64,000 bases of DNA from Bog-159 sp963738345 (GCA_963738345.1 CAVTWI010000002.1:4526001-4590000); one strand, 5' to 3'; shown: positions 16,793 to 26,483, counted from the stretch's first letter. Notes: generated by a model from the letters alone, not told the origin. Translations and numbers: made by a program.

Positions 16793-18000
16793 TGGCCTCG
16801 CTCGTTATTGAACAAGACGCCTCCAAGACGCCGGCCACCCCGATCACGGTAGGCGTGGCAGTGGCTGGCGCCGAGTTATGGGACGCCGCGCAAAGCGCCC
16901 TGCGCGGAATCGCCGCGCGCGTCGTGATGGAACAACGCGACCTGCGCAATTGGCCGTCACTGATCGAGCGGCTGGAATTCCTGCGGCCGGAACTGGTGCT
17001 GCTGGATATTTCCGCATTGCCTCTGTCGCTTGAGGAAGCGGTAGGTGGAGTCCGCGCCGCGCTGCCCGATTGCCTGCTGGTAGCGCTCGACAAGATCGCC
17101 CAGCCGGATACTATTCTGGCCGCCATGCGCGCCGGCGCCAATGAGTTTCTTTATCCGCCTCTCGGGGATAGCCTCCGTAAAGCAGTTGGCCGCCGAGCCG
17201 ACGTTCGCCCACGGCCCAAAGACAGTGGCCGCCCACCTGGGAAGACGGTTGGATTCCTCTCTGCCAAAGGGGGAAGCGGCGCGACTACCATCGCCTGCCA
17301 TTTGGCGGCTGAATTGGGCCGCGTGAGCGCGCAACGCGCCGAGCACAGTTTGTTAGCCGATCTGGACCTGCAGTCGGGAATCGTTGGCTTTTTGATGAAG
17401 GTGAAAGCACCTTACTCAGTATTGGACGCGGTGCAGAACCTGCATCGCCTCGATATGAGCTATTGGAATGCCTTGGTGTCGGCCGATTGGCCCGGCTTGG
17501 AAATTATCCCGGCGCCCACCGGCTACCTTCCCAAAGATCCCGTTCCCGGGGAAGCGCTGGCGAAGATAGTTACGTTTGTCAAAGCGCGTTACGCCTGGAC
17601 CGTGGTTGACCTGGGCGCCACGCTGAACCTGGCGACGGTGACCGTACTCGACGAAATCGATGACATCTATCTGGTCACCACTCTCGAAGTACCCTCGCTG
17701 CACCAAGCCAAACTGGCAGTCCAAACGCTGATCAATGCCGGTTTTGGCAACCGGCTGCACGTCATTTTGAACCGCACGCCGCAGCGGCCGGATGTTACGG
17801 CCGAGGAACTCGAGCGCATCCTGGGCTTGCCGATCGACACGATGCTGCCCAACGACTATTACGCCCTCTATGACGCTTTCTGTAAAGGCAAATTGCTGCC
17901 GCCCGGCAGCCACCTGAGCCGGCAACTGTCGAACTTCGCCATGCGTCTGGCGGGCGCCCCCATCGAAAAGGGTAAGCGCCGGTTCGGCTTGTTCGGATAA
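16792..18000 (+). CDS. cpaE: Pilus assembly ATPase CpaE/TadZ
   Basis: A 402-residue protein with a receiver-like N-terminal domain (about 18-130, LVLLDISALP and AMRAGANEFLYPP) and a MinD/ParA-type ATPase domain with a deviant Walker A (SAKGGSGATT, 157-166). TadZ proteins localise the Tad apparatus, usually at a pole. The start at 16792 overlaps the cpaC stop by a single base. Confidence 0.9.
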   Translation: MASLVIEQDASKTPATPITVGVAVAGAELWDAAQSALRGIAARVVMEQRDLRNWPSLIERLEFLRPELVLLDISALPLSLEEAVGGVRAALPDCLLVALDKIAQPDTILAAMRAGANEFLYPPLGDSLRKAVGRRADVRPRPKDSGRPPGKTVGFLSAKGGSGATTIACHLAAELGRVSAQRAEHSLLADLDLQSGIVGFLMKVKAPYSVLDAVQNLHRLDMSYWNALVSADWPGLEIIPAPTGYLPKDPVPGEALAKIVTFVKARYAWTVVDLGATLNLATVTVLDEIDDIYLVTTLEVPSLHQAKLAVQTLINAGFGNRLHVILNRTPQRPDVTAEELERILGLPIDTMLPNDYYALYDAFCKGKLLPPGSHLSRQLSNFAMRLAGAPIEKGKRRFGLFG

Positions 18001-18010
18001 GGAGATTTAC

Positions 18011-19368
18011 ATGGGCAACGGATGGAATGTCGCACCGCAAGCGCCGGTTGAGTCGGGATGGGTATCGCGGCTTTTTCAAACCGCCACGTCTACGCCCGAG
18101 TACCAGCAACTGAAGTTCTCGCTGCATGGTCAGTTATTGGATCGTCTCAACCTGGAAGCTCTGGCTTCCATCCCCGGAGAGCGCGCGCGCCTGGAAATCC
18201 GCACCGCACTGGTCCGCCTGGTGGATCAGGAGAAGACGCCGCTCAGCCGCACGGAAAAGGACCGCGTCATCGAAGAAGTCCTCGACGAAGTCTTCGGCCT
18301 GGGCCCTCTCGAACCTCTATTGCAGGACTCTACCATCTCCGACATCCTCGTGACCACTCCGCACCTGGTGTATGTGGAGCAGGCCGGCAAACTGCACCGT
18401 ACGCCCGTGCAGTTCAAAGATAACGCACACCTGCTCCGCATCATCGAGAAGATCGTCGCGCAGGTCGGCCGGCGGGTCGACGAATCCACGCCTCTGGTGG
18501 ACGCGCGCCTTCCCGACGGATCGCGCGTGAACGCCGCCATTCCTCCGGTGGCTGTGGATGGCCCACTGTTATCGATCCGCCGTTTCGGACGGCATGCGCT
18601 TGCGGCCCGAGGATCTGGTGCGCAGCCTTACTATGACCGAACCCATGCGCCAGATGCTGGAGTACTGCGTCAAAGCCCGGCTCAACATTCTGATCAGCGG
18701 TGGCACCGGTTCGGGCAAAACGACCTTGTTGAACGTTCTGTCCAGTTACATTCCCGGAGGACGAGCGTATCGTGACGATCGAGGACGCCGCCGAATTACG
18801 TTTGCAGCAAACTCACGTAGCCCGCATGGAAACCCGCCCACCCAATATAGAAGGAACCGGCGCCATCCGCATTCGCGAGTTGGTCATCAATGCTCTGCGT
18901 ATGCGGCCGGACCGCATCATCGTTGGCGAGGTGCGCGGCGAGGAAGCGCTGGACATGTTGCAGGCCATGAACACGGGCCACGACGGGTCGCTAACCACGG
19001 TTCACGCCAACAATCCCCGCGATGCCGTGGGCCGGTTGGAAGTCATGGTGGGAATGTCCAACGCCAACATGGGCGTGCGATCCATCCGCCAACAGGTTTC
19101 TTCGGCCGTCGATCTTTTCGTACAGGTCTCGCGCTTTAGCGACGGGTCACGAAAGGTCACGCATGTCACAGAGGTTACCGGCATGGAAGGCGACCTGGTG
19201 ACCTTGCAGGACCTTTTCGTCTTCGAAAAGAAAGGCATCAACGAAGCCGGCAAGGTACAGGGATGCTTTCGCGCGACGGGCATTCGTCCTAAGTTCTATG
19301 AACGGCTGGCGGCGTGCGGCCTGCATCTGCCGGCCAGCATATTCTCCAGTTCTCAGGAGGTGGGCTGA
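18011..19368 (+). pseudogene. cpaF: Tad secretion ATPase CpaF/TadA, two frameshifts
   Basis: Read across two single-base insertions this is a normal CpaF hexameric ATPase of about 450 residues. The N-terminal half (VFGLGPLEPLLQDSTISDILV) ends in LSIRRFGRHAL at about 18600, where an extra T shifts the frame; the Walker A segment ISGGTGSGKTTLLN is in the second frame; an extra G at about 18757 (CCCGGAGG for CCCGAGG) returns to the third (IVTIEDAAELRLQQTHV, MRPDRIIVGEVRG). The enzyme powers pilus polymerisation. The sequence is otherwise perfectly conserved, which argues for assembly errors rather than decay. Confidence 0.82.
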
Positions 19369-19370
19369 GC

Positions 19371-20336
19371 ATGCCAGTCTCCCTTCCGTTATTTCTGGTT
19401 TTGTTCACGTTCGTGCTTCTTTCGATCGCGATTGGGCTGAAATTCTACGAATGGTCGCGTAAGCGGGAGATGTCGGCCATGCTGCGGAACGCCGTAGAGG
19501 ACCCCGTGCGTTCAAATTCGCAATTGTTGCGCGACATGACGGCCAACCGTCCGCGGTTGGAGGTGTGGCTGCAGCACGTCGCTCTGCTCGATAAGATCAA
19601 GAAACTCATCCAGCAAGCCGGCGTGCAGTGGACTAACGCCGGGTTGCTTCTCATGATGGCATCGGGCGCCGCGGCGGGAATGTTCTTGTCTTTCGCGTTA
19701 CCGGCTATCTTCATATGGCCCGGTATGTCCGAGGCAGGTGCGCTGTTTCTTGGGGCCCTCCCCTATCTCTATCTGCGCAACAAGCGCACGCGCCGGCTGG
19801 CGGCTTTTGAAGAGCAGTTTCCCGAGGCACTCGACTTTCTGGCCCGGTCGATGCGCGCGGGGCATGCTTTCACCATCAGCTTACGCATGGCCAGTGAAGA
19901 CATGGCAGACCCTTTGGGTTTAGAATTCCGCACGCTGTTCAACGAGCAAAATCTCGGCGCGCCGCTCGATACGGCGCTCTACAATCTGGCAGACCGCATT
20001 CCGCTGCTGGACGTCCGTTTCTTCGTCTCGGCGGTGATCCTACAGAAGCAGACGGGCGGCAATCTTGGCGAGATTCTAACGCGCTTAGGACAAGTCATCC
20101 GCGAGAGATTCCGCCTGAAAGGCCAGGTCAAAGCCGCCAGTGCGCACGGTAGAGTCACCGCCCTGGTGCTTTCGATTTTGCCGGCGGCCACCGCCGTCCT
20201 GATGTTCATGGCGGCGCCCGCATATCTGAAGTCCATGATGGACGATCCCGACGGCAGGAAACTGATCGCAGGCTCCGTCGTGGGCCAGATCGTCGGCCAG
20301 TTGGTGATCCGCAAGATCATCAGGATCAAGGTTTAG
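19371..20336 (+). CDS. tadB: Inner-membrane platform protein TadB
   Basis: A 321-residue protein of the type II secretion F-domain family. An N-terminal helix is followed by a cytoplasmic stretch, two helices around 95-140 and the conserved F domain (FPEALDFLARSMRAGHAFTISLRM...; GGNLGEILTRLGQVIRER). The ATG at 19371 lies two bases after the cpaF stop; AGGAGG is just upstream. With TadC it forms the platform on which the CpaF motor acts. Confidence 0.9.
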   Translation: MPVSLPLFLVLFTFVLLSIAIGLKFYEWSRKREMSAMLRNAVEDPVRSNSQLLRDMTANRPRLEVWLQHVALLDKIKKLIQQAGVQWTNAGLLLMMASGAAAGMFLSFALPAIFIWPGMSEAGALFLGALPYLYLRNKRTRRLAAFEEQFPEALDFLARSMRAGHAFTISLRMASEDMADPLGLEFRTLFNEQNLGAPLDTALYNLADRIPLLDVRFFVSAVILQKQTGGNLGEILTRLGQVIRERFRLKGQVKAASAHGRVTALVLSILPAATAVLMFMAAPAYLKSMMDDPDGRKLIAGSVVGQIVGQLVIRKIIRIKV

Positions 20337-20346
20337 GAAGGAGTCT

Positions 20347-21277
20347 ATGCCCTTACTGGTTTCCGTAGCGTTATTCGGGTTGTTAGCCACCGCGATCACG
20401 GCGTACGGTTACGGGCGTTATGCCAAGCCGGCGCGGCTTCTGCAGCAATTGGATCCGGAGCCGGTGGAAGCTGTGACGCTCGATCGCATCGGCCAGCCGA
20501 AGCAATCACGTTTGTCGCGCCAGGTGCAGGCCATCGGACAGCACGCGCCGATCTCGCCGCAGGACGCCCAGAGCGCCCGCCGCACGCTGATCGCGGCTGG
20601 ATACAGGGCAGAAAGTGCGGTAACCCTGCTCTACGGAATCAAAATAATCCTGGCGATCGCCATGGCCATTCTGTCGATTGTCTTCCGGGACAGCATTACG
20701 GCAAATCCGGTGCTGCGCATCGTGTTGCCTATAGCCGCCACGGTCTTTGGGTATTGGCTCCCCGGCTTCATGCTGGAGCGCCGCGTTACAAAACGCCAGG
20801 AAAAACTGCGCCTCTCGCTGCCGGATGGCTTGGATTTGATGGTCGTCTCCGTCGAGGCCGGTTTGGGACTCGATCAAGCTTTGCAAAACGTCGGCCGCGA
20901 ATTGGCCGTGGCGCATCCGGAGTTCGAGCGACGAACTAAGCTTGGTCACGCTCGAAATGCGCGCTGGGAAGCGGCGGGCCGAGGCTCTCCGCAATCTGGC
21001 GCAACGCACCGGAGAAAACGAATTACGAAAGCTAACCGCCATTTTGATCCAGTCGGACCGCTTCGGCACGAGCATGGCCGAAGCCTTGCGCACGCACTCT
21101 GAGTTCATGCGAGTGCGGCGCCGCCAGGAGGCCGAGGAAAGGGCCGCGAAAGTCGGAGTGAAGCTCGTCTTTCCGATCTTTTTTTTCATTTTGCCCTCCA
21201 TCCTGGTGGTGGCGGCAGGCCCTGGCATTTTACAGGTTTTCAAATACTTGTTCCCGATGATGAAGGGAATCCAATAA
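20347..21277 (+). pseudogene. tadC: Inner-membrane platform protein TadC, one frameshift
   Basis: Read across one extra base near 20928 (TTCGAGCGACG, where GAG-TTx-AGC-GAC-GAA is expected) this is a complete TadC of about 309 residues: N-terminal helix, the SLPDGLDLMVVSVEAGLGLDQAL motif, then SLVTLEMRAGKRRAEALRNLA in the second frame, and a final hydrophobic segment (LVFPIFFFILPSILVVAAGP). It partners TadB. AAGGAG lies before the ATG at 20347. Confidence 0.82.
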
Positions 21278-21295
21278 GGAAAGGAGGAACCGCAC

Positions 21296-21391
21296 GTGAA
21301 TAGCACAATCTTTCAAGCTGCTCTGTGGCTCGCAGCTGGAGTCATCCTGGTGCTGCTTGTGGCACGCCGCCGCAAACGCAAAAGCATGTAA
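21296..21391 (+). CDS. 31-residue single-helix membrane peptide closing the tad operon
   Basis: A GTG at 21296 follows a near-perfect AGGAGG by eight bases and opens a 31-codon frame: VNSTIFQAALWLAAGVILVLLVA then a basic tail RRRKRKSM. One membrane helix with positive residues inside is predicted. It lies 18 bases after tadC and just before the terminator-like hairpin, so it belongs to the operon. No homologue is known to me; it might stabilise the TadB/TadC platform, which is a guess. Confidence 0.62.
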   Translation: MNSTIFQAALWLAAGVILVLLVARRRKRKSM

Positions 21392-21400
21392 ATGCTTCGG

Positions 21401-21424
21401 AGGGCAGGCGGTTCCGCCTGCCTT
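21401..21424. terminator. Hairpin between convergent tad operon and amidohydrolase gene
   Basis: AGGGCAGGCG and CGCCTGCCTT pair as a 10-bp stem (one G-U) around a GTTC loop. It sits right after the last tad-operon gene and right before the convergent amidohydrolase stop, where a bidirectional terminator is expected. The T-run is short. Confidence 0.6.
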
Positions 21425-21428
21425 CCGC

Positions 21429-22424
21429 CTACTTCTTCACGGTCTGATCTAACCGCAGGAAGCGCGCGGCATTGTTATAGAGAATGTCTCGCTTCTGCTG
21501 TGGCGTTAGATAAGTTGCGCCTTCGATCACGCTGATCGAGGCGGCCATCAGTTTGGGCCAGATCAACTGGTCGGTGCCGAACATCACACGGTCTTCGAAG
21601 CCGGCTTCGACAATCCGCTGGATATAGCCGTGCACCTCTTTCAACGGATAGCTCCAGATCAGCCCCGCAACGTCGACGTACACATACGCGTTGGCCTGCA
21701 GCAGCGTCAGCAATGGCTCCATCATGGGATAGCCGGCGTGCATAATCCAGACCCGCAGTTTGGGATGGCGCGCTAACAGATCCTCAAGCAGAAGAGGATT
21801 CCCCATGGATCCACGAAATTTCGGTGTCGTGATGTTGGCGCGTCCCGACCCTCCGGTGCCCATATGGATGCCCACCGGGATGTCGAGTTCCTCGGCCAGC
21901 GCGAAATACTTATCCACCGACGGGTCGCTCGGCGACAATCCTTCGTATTGCAGCCCGATCTCGCCCATAACCTGGAAGCCGCCCTTGGTGAAATCCGCGC
22001 GCAGTTCGTCCAACGGGACATACTTACCGCCGCTGTTGTCGAGTTCAAAAGACGTCCCCTTGATGATCCGGCCGGGCGCGGCGTCTTTCCATTTCTCAAC
22101 GGCCTTCGGATCTCCCATCACCACCGCTGTCACATTCAGCCGTTCATACTCAGCCAGCACGGCTTTCATATACTCGTCGGGATTCTTGGCGGCCTCCAGC
22201 ATCTCTGTACAGTCCTGCGGAGCCCAACCGATCGGTCCGGCTTTGGTCTTCGGATCGGCCGCCAGGAATTGCGGATTGAATGGGCACATCGGCCCAACTC
22301 CAGGGATACCGCCGAGGGTATGGACATGGATATCGATTACTGGAGGACGAGTGGCTGGGGCAGGTTGCGCTGAAGCAACGCCCGCCGCTGCGATGACCAA
22401 ACCGAAAAGCGCGATCTTGTACAT
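21429..22424 (-). CDS. Secreted amidohydrolase-2 family metal hydrolase
   Basis: A 331-residue protein with a signal peptide (YKIALFGLVIAAAGVASAQ). The TIM-barrel amidohydrolase core begins with the metal-binding IDIHVHT, and later HMGTG, MHAGYP and FGTDQLIWP fit the remaining metal ligands. The substrate is unknown; decarboxylases and lactonases belong to this family. I chose the ATG at 22424 because the signal peptide starts there. It follows the amidase gene by 29 bases in the same direction. Confidence 0.85.
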   Translation of the reverse strand: MYKIALFGLVIAAAGVASAQPAPATRPPVIDIHVHTLGGIPGVGPMCPFNPQFLAADPKTKAGPIGWAPQDCTEMLEAAKNPDEYMKAVLAEYERLNVTAVVMGDPKAVEKWKDAAPGRIIKGTSFELDNSGGKYVPLDELRADFTKGGFQVMGEIGLQYEGLSPSDPSVDKYFALAEELDIPVGIHMGTGGSGRANITTPKFRGSMGNPLLLEDLLARHPKLRVWIMHAGYPMMEPLLTLLQANAYVYVDVAGLIWSYPLKEVHGYIQRIVEAGFEDRVMFGTDQLIWPKLMAASISVIEGATYLTPQQKRDILYNNAARFLRLDQTVKK

Positions 22425-22453
22425 GACGAGATCGTAACAGACCGCGCGAACGA

Positions 22454-23983
22454 TCAAGCCAGGCTGGCGTGCGGCAGAAACCGGGGCGCGCGCCGGTGAC
22501 GAGTGGCTCGCTCGAAAGCATACGCCAGCTTAATCAGCACCGCCTCGGAATTTGCCCCGCCAAAGAACGAGATGCCCACCGGCAGTCCCCATGAGTAGCC
22601 GGCGGTCACATTGATATTCGGATAACCCGCCACTGCCGCTGGCGTAGAACTGCCGCCGGGCGCGTGATCTCCGTTAACCAGATCGGTACACCACGCGGGG
22701 CCGCCGGTGGGCGCCACCAGTGCATCCAGTCGGAATTTACCCATCACGGCGTCAATGCCTTCGGTGCGCGCCATGCGGCGGCTGGTTTCAAGCGCATCCC
22801 GATACTCCTTGCTGGTAAGCGGTCCGCGGGTCTGTGCCTTGATCATCAAATCCTGCCCGAAGAACTGCATTTCCCGGTCGCGATGGGCCTCGTTGAACGC
22901 GATCACATCGGCCAGGGAATGCACGGGCGCCTTGGGGACCAGCGCGCCCAGATACAGGTTCAGATCGTTCTTAAACTCATAGCTCAGCACCAGCGATTCG
23001 GCATCGTCAAACTTGCCGGCGGTAGGAATGTCGGCCGGGTCCACGATCTCCGCGCCGAGTTTTTTCATTTCGCCGACGGCCGCGTCAATGATGCGGTCAG
23101 TCTCTTCGCTGAAGCCGAAAAACTTGTCGCGGGCCACACCGATGCGCGCGCCGCGCAGGCCGCCGGCATCGAGCGACTTGGAGTAATCCACGCCGGTGAG
23201 CGCGCTCAAAAGGAGAGCGGCGTCCCCCACCGTGCGCGCCATGGGTCCGGCGGTATCTTGCGAATGGGAGATGGGAATAATGCCGATGGCCGGGATCAGG
23301 CCGAGCGTGGGCTTGATACCGACCACGCCGTTAGTGGACGCCGGGCACACGATGGAGCCGTCGGTTTCGGTACCCACCGCGAGGGCGCAAAGGTTGGCAG
23401 ACACGGCCGCGCCCGACCCGGAACTGGAGCCGCAGGCATTGCGGTCGAGCGCGTAAGGGTTCCGGGTGAGCCCGCCGCGTCCGCTCCATCCGCTGGTCGA
23501 ATGGCTGGAGCGGTAGTTGGCCCATTCACTGAGATTAGTTTTGCCCAGGATCACGGCGCCGGCCGCGCGCAGGCGTTCAGCCACCACGGAATCGCGCGCC
23601 GCGATGGACCCCACGAGCGCCAGCGATCCGGCGGTGGTCATCATGCGGTCGGCCGTATCGATGTTGTCTTTGATCAGGACGGGGATACCGTGCAGCGGCC
23701 CGCGCGGTCCTTTGGCTTTGCGCTCGACATCGAGGGCGCGGGCGATCGCCAAGGCTTCGGGGTTCAACTCAATGACGGCGTTGAGCGCCGGACCGCTCTT
23801 GTCTATGGCGGCGATGCGGTCCAGATAGGTCTGCGTCAGCGCCTGCGCGGTGAGACTGCCGCCGGTCATGCGCTTCTGCAGATCGCCGACAGTGGCCTCT
23901 TCGACTTCGAAAGCGGGCGGAGCGGCCCACGCGCCGGCGGCCAGCGCGACCGAGCCCAGCAAAGTGCGGCGCGTAAGGTCCAT
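22454..23983 (-). CDS. Exported amidase (amidase signature family)
   Basis: A 509-residue protein beginning with an export signal (DLTRRTLLGSVALAAGAWA, with a twin-arginine-like RR). The Ser-cisSer-Lys triad of amidase signature enzymes is visible: Lys in HGIPVLIKDNIDTADRM, the Gly/Ser-rich loop NACGSSSGSGAAVSA, and the nucleophile region TETDGSIVCPAS. It hydrolyses a carboxamide; the substrate is unknown, and the export signal argues against a GatA role in tRNA amidation. It lies between mrp and the amidohydrolase gene. Confidence 0.88.
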   Translation of the reverse strand: MDLTRRTLLGSVALAAGAWAAPPAFEVEEATVGDLQKRMTGGSLTAQALTQTYLDRIAAIDKSGPALNAVIELNPEALAIARALDVERKAKGPRGPLHGIPVLIKDNIDTADRMMTTAGSLALVGSIAARDSVVAERLRAAGAVILGKTNLSEWANYRSSHSTSGWSGRGGLTRNPYALDRNACGSSSGSGAAVSANLCALAVGTETDGSIVCPASTNGVVGIKPTLGLIPAIGIIPISHSQDTAGPMARTVGDAALLLSALTGVDYSKSLDAGGLRGARIGVARDKFFGFSEETDRIIDAAVGEMKKLGAEIVDPADIPTAGKFDDAESLVLSYEFKNDLNLYLGALVPKAPVHSLADVIAFNEAHRDREMQFFGQDLMIKAQTRGPLTSKEYRDALETSRRMARTEGIDAVMGKFRLDALVAPTGGPAWCTDLVNGDHAPGGSSTPAAVAGYPNINVTAGYSWGLPVGISFFGGANSEAVLIKLAYAFERATRHRRAPRFLPHASLA

Positions 23984-23989
23984 ATTTAT

Positions 23990-24823
23990 CTAATCCGTGA
24001 TATCCATCGTGGGTCCGTCCTGAGGGCCGATCTCTTCGATACGCGCGATGGTGTTGCGCGCCAGTTCGATGAAGCCCGCACCGGGTTTCGCCGGGTCTTC
24101 GTCGAGCGCCACAGGCTTGCCGCTATCCCCCCCCACGCGCACTGCCGGGTTAAGCGGAAGTTCGCCCAGGAAATGCACTTTCATCTCCGCCGCCGTGCGA
24201 CGGCCGCCGCCATGGCTGAACACGTCGATGCGTTCGTTACAATGCGGACACATCAAGTAACTCATGTTCTCGACGATGCCGAGGATGGGAACACGCACCT
24301 GATGAAACATGTGGATGGCCTTGCGGGCATCCTCCAGCGAGACATCGGACGGGGTGGTGACCACGATCGATCCGGTGATGGGCGCGGTTTGGATCAGGGT
24401 GAGTTGTACGTCGCCGGTGCCGGGCGGCAGGTCGATCACCAGGAAATCGAGTTCGCCCCAATCCACGCCGCGCAGGAATTGTTGGATCACGCTGTGCAGC
24501 ATGGGGCCGCGCCACACCAGCGGCTTATCGCCGGGATTCAGAAAGCCCATGGACATGAGCTTCACACCGTATTGATCGAGCGGCTGAATGCGCTCACCAT
24601 ACGCCATAGGGGTGCGGTTGATGCCCATCATCAGGGGCACGTTGGGACCATAGACGTCCGCATCCATCAAGCCCGTGGGATGGCCCAATTTGGCCAAGCC
24701 GACGGCGAGGTTCACGGCGACGGTGGTCTTGCCGACACCGCCTTTTCCGGAGCCTACCGCGATTAAATTCTTCACACCTGGAATCGGTAACTTGGGCGGC
24801 TGCCCCGGCTGGTTCGGACTCAT
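23990..24823 (-). CDS. mrp: Mrp/NBP35-type Fe-S carrier ATPase
   Basis: A 277-residue P-loop ATPase. Deviant Walker A GSGKGGVGKTT occurs near residue 24, followed by LMDADVYGPNVPLMMG and the family signature LPPGTGDVQLTL; the C-terminal CPHC pair (YLMCPHCNE) binds the bridging Fe-S cluster. It delivers Fe-S clusters to target proteins. The ATG at 24823 begins with a family-typical short lead; an ATG three codons earlier is possible. It is divergent from the hypothetical gene at 24879. Confidence 0.92.
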   Translation of the reverse strand: MSPNQPGQPPKLPIPGVKNLIAVGSGKGGVGKTTVAVNLAVGLAKLGHPTGLMDADVYGPNVPLMMGINRTPMAYGERIQPLDQYGVKLMSMGFLNPGDKPLVWRGPMLHSVIQQFLRGVDWGELDFLVIDLPPGTGDVQLTLIQTAPITGSIVVTTPSDVSLEDARKAIHMFHQVRVPILGIVENMSYLMCPHCNERIDVFSHGGGRRTAAEMKVHFLGELPLNPAVRVGGDSGKPVALDEDPAKPGAGFIELARNTIARIEEIGPQDGPTMDITD

Positions 24824-24878
24824 GCCCACCATGGTAACGCAGGCAGCCTGGAAGAACGGTGATGTACGCTGGGGGGGA

Positions 24879-25445
24879 GTGAACTTGCTGCGCGAATTGG
24901 TTCCGCTTCTGACGGCATTGACGGCGGCCGCGGTGCTGTATGTGGTGCGCGAACAGCGCCGGCGCAGGATGCGTATCGCGCCGCCGCGGCCGGATATCAC
25001 CATGCGCGAAGTGAGCGAGGCGCCTGTGCCGCTGGCGATCGAGCGCGCCGCGCTGGCTACGGACGACCCGCGGGTGGCGTTCCGAAGGGCAGCGATCGAG
25101 AACGCGGTGGCGGCGCTCTACCTCGAAACCATTGCCGGGCTGGGCGTGGAAAATACCGAAGAACTCTGGCGCACACATACGCAAACCTGGCAGGCGGTGC
25201 GCGAATATCTGCGGCTGAAATATGACGACGCGGTGGCCGACGACTGGTTCGATCACTTCACCAGTGTGGCCCGGCCGTACATCCGCGAGAAGGTGCGGCT
25301 GACTCGCGAATTCGCGCTTCATCTGGATGACGGTGCAGAGCGCTATGCGCGCATCTACGACGAACTGTTGCAGGACCTGTTGCAGGATGCGCTGACTGCG
25401 CCTCAGAAGAAATCATTCGTCCCACCGGATTTTTCCCACTCCTGA
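24879..25445 (+). CDS. Hypothetical single-pass membrane protein
   Basis: A 188-residue protein starting at a GTG after a G-rich ribosome-binding-like stretch. One N-terminal helix (LVPLLTALTAAAVLYVV) is followed by Arg-rich positive residues, then a mostly helical charged domain of about 150 residues. I recognise no family. Its last 43 bases overlap, tail to tail, the 3' end of the HD-domain gene on the other strand, so transcription of one could affect the other. Confidence 0.6.
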   Translation: MNLLRELVPLLTALTAAAVLYVVREQRRRRMRIAPPRPDITMREVSEAPVPLAIERAALATDDPRVAFRRAAIENAVAALYLETIAGLGVENTEELWRTHTQTWQAVREYLRLKYDDAVADDWFDHFTSVARPYIREKVRLTREFALHLDDGAERYARIYDELLQDLLQDALTAPQKKSFVPPDFSHS

Positions 25446-25978
25446 AGCTGGGCGTTGATCCGCTCGAATTCGGCGGCGAGACGGGCGGGCAGTTGGCCGT
25501 AGCGGCCAACCACCTGGCGGGCCCAGCGCACATATTCGACGCGGCGCTCAAAGCTCCAGTTCGCCGGCGGACTGCTGGCAATGCTGCGTACATTGGCGAT
25601 CTTGTCGGCGGCGCCAAGGGCTTGCGCGCGCGCCGATTTCCCGGATGCCTTCTCGATCTGCAGGGCTTTGCGGGTTTCCTTGGGCAGCGACTTGTCGTCG
25701 GTAACTTCGGCTACGAGCGAAGCCACGTCTTCGCCGAAGCGTTCGGCGATCTCTTCGCGCGTAACGCCCACGTCCTCGATGGTGTCATGCAGTAGGGCCG
25801 CGATGATCAGGTTGGCGTCCAGACTGTCCATCATGCGCGCCAGCAGTTCGGCCACTTCGAGCAGATGATTCACGTAGGGCTCGGCGGTGTGGCCTTTGCG
25901 CCGCTGGGCGGCGTGGCGTTCGGCGGCGAAGTTGGCGGCGGCTAGAATCCGGCGGACGGCATCCAGGCAATCGGGCAT
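25403..25978 (-). CDS. HD-domain hydrolase, MESH1/SpoT-hydrolase-like
   Basis: A 191-residue protein with the HD fold of (p)ppGpp hydrolases: RKGHTAEPYVNHLLEVA supplies the first His, AALLHDTIEDVGVT the HD pair and the ED motif, and ADKIANVRSI the distal Asp. It has no synthetase, TGS or ACT domain, so it resembles stand-alone MESH1-type hydrolases. The ATG at 25978 is preceded by AAGGAAA. Specificity for ppGpp is inferred from motifs only. It follows the thioesterase gene by 13 bases. Confidence 0.85.
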   Translation of the reverse strand: MPDCLDAVRRILAAANFAAERHAAQRRKGHTAEPYVNHLLEVAELLARMMDSLDANLIIAALLHDTIEDVGVTREEIAERFGEDVASLVAEVTDDKSLPKETRKALQIEKASGKSARAQALGAADKIANVRSIASSPPANWSFERRVEYVRWARQVVGRYGQLPARLAAEFERINAQLQEWEKSGGTNDFF

Positions 25979-25991
25979 GAGTTGGTTTCCT

Positions 25992-26408
25992 TCAGGAAAT
26001 CGCGGGCACCGAGAATCGGGCCCGCACATCGGCGCTCACTGATACGGGACGGCGTTTCTCCGCATCGATCGGGCACCACATGGTTCGTGCTTTGGCGAGC
26101 ATCAGGCGGTCACTGGCGCGCAGCAGTTCGGTGAAGCGCTCGAAGCGCACGCGACTGCCTTTGCCCACCCAGGTCCGCGCGATAATTTCATCGCCCAAGA
26201 AGGCCTGGTGCAGATAATCGATTTCATGGCGCAAGACGATCCACAAAACTTTGGCCTGGTCGGCGGCGGGCGCCAGGGCGTTCCAATGGGCAGTAGCGGC
26301 TTCCTGAACCCAGTGCAGATAAGTTACGTTATTGACGTGTCCAAGCTGGTCAAGATCAGCCGGTAACACCGGCAGAGCGATCTCGAAAGCTTGCGAAGCG
26401 GGACTCAT
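25992..26408 (-). CDS. Acyl-CoA thioesterase, hotdog fold
   Basis: A 138-residue 4HBT-type thioesterase. The family signature DLDQLGHVNNVTYLHWVQEAA is present near residue 18 (the usual catalytic Asp position is occupied by Gln-Leu, with DLDQLGH in its place), followed by VLRHEIDYLHQAFLGDEI and a strand-rich C-terminus. I chose the ATG at 26408 because the hotdog domain starts soon after. It is divergent from the ROK kinase and co-oriented with the HD gene. Confidence 0.85.
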   Translation of the reverse strand: MSPASQAFEIALPVLPADLDQLGHVNNVTYLHWVQEAATAHWNALAPAADQAKVLWIVLRHEIDYLHQAFLGDEIIARTWVGKGSRVRFERFTELLRASDRLMLAKARTMWCPIDAEKRRPVSVSADVRARFSVPAIS

Positions 26409-26483
26409 ACTTATAGTATCCCGCCACCCTGCTATGCTGGAAACGCTAGAATTCAAATCATCTCAAAATCGAGGTAAACCCCC

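Noticed and set aside
22664..24766. A 700-codon plus-strand open frame opposite the amidase and mrp genes
   Set aside because: Amidase and Mrp motifs on the minus strand are unambiguous; the long antisense frame is a by-product of high GC.
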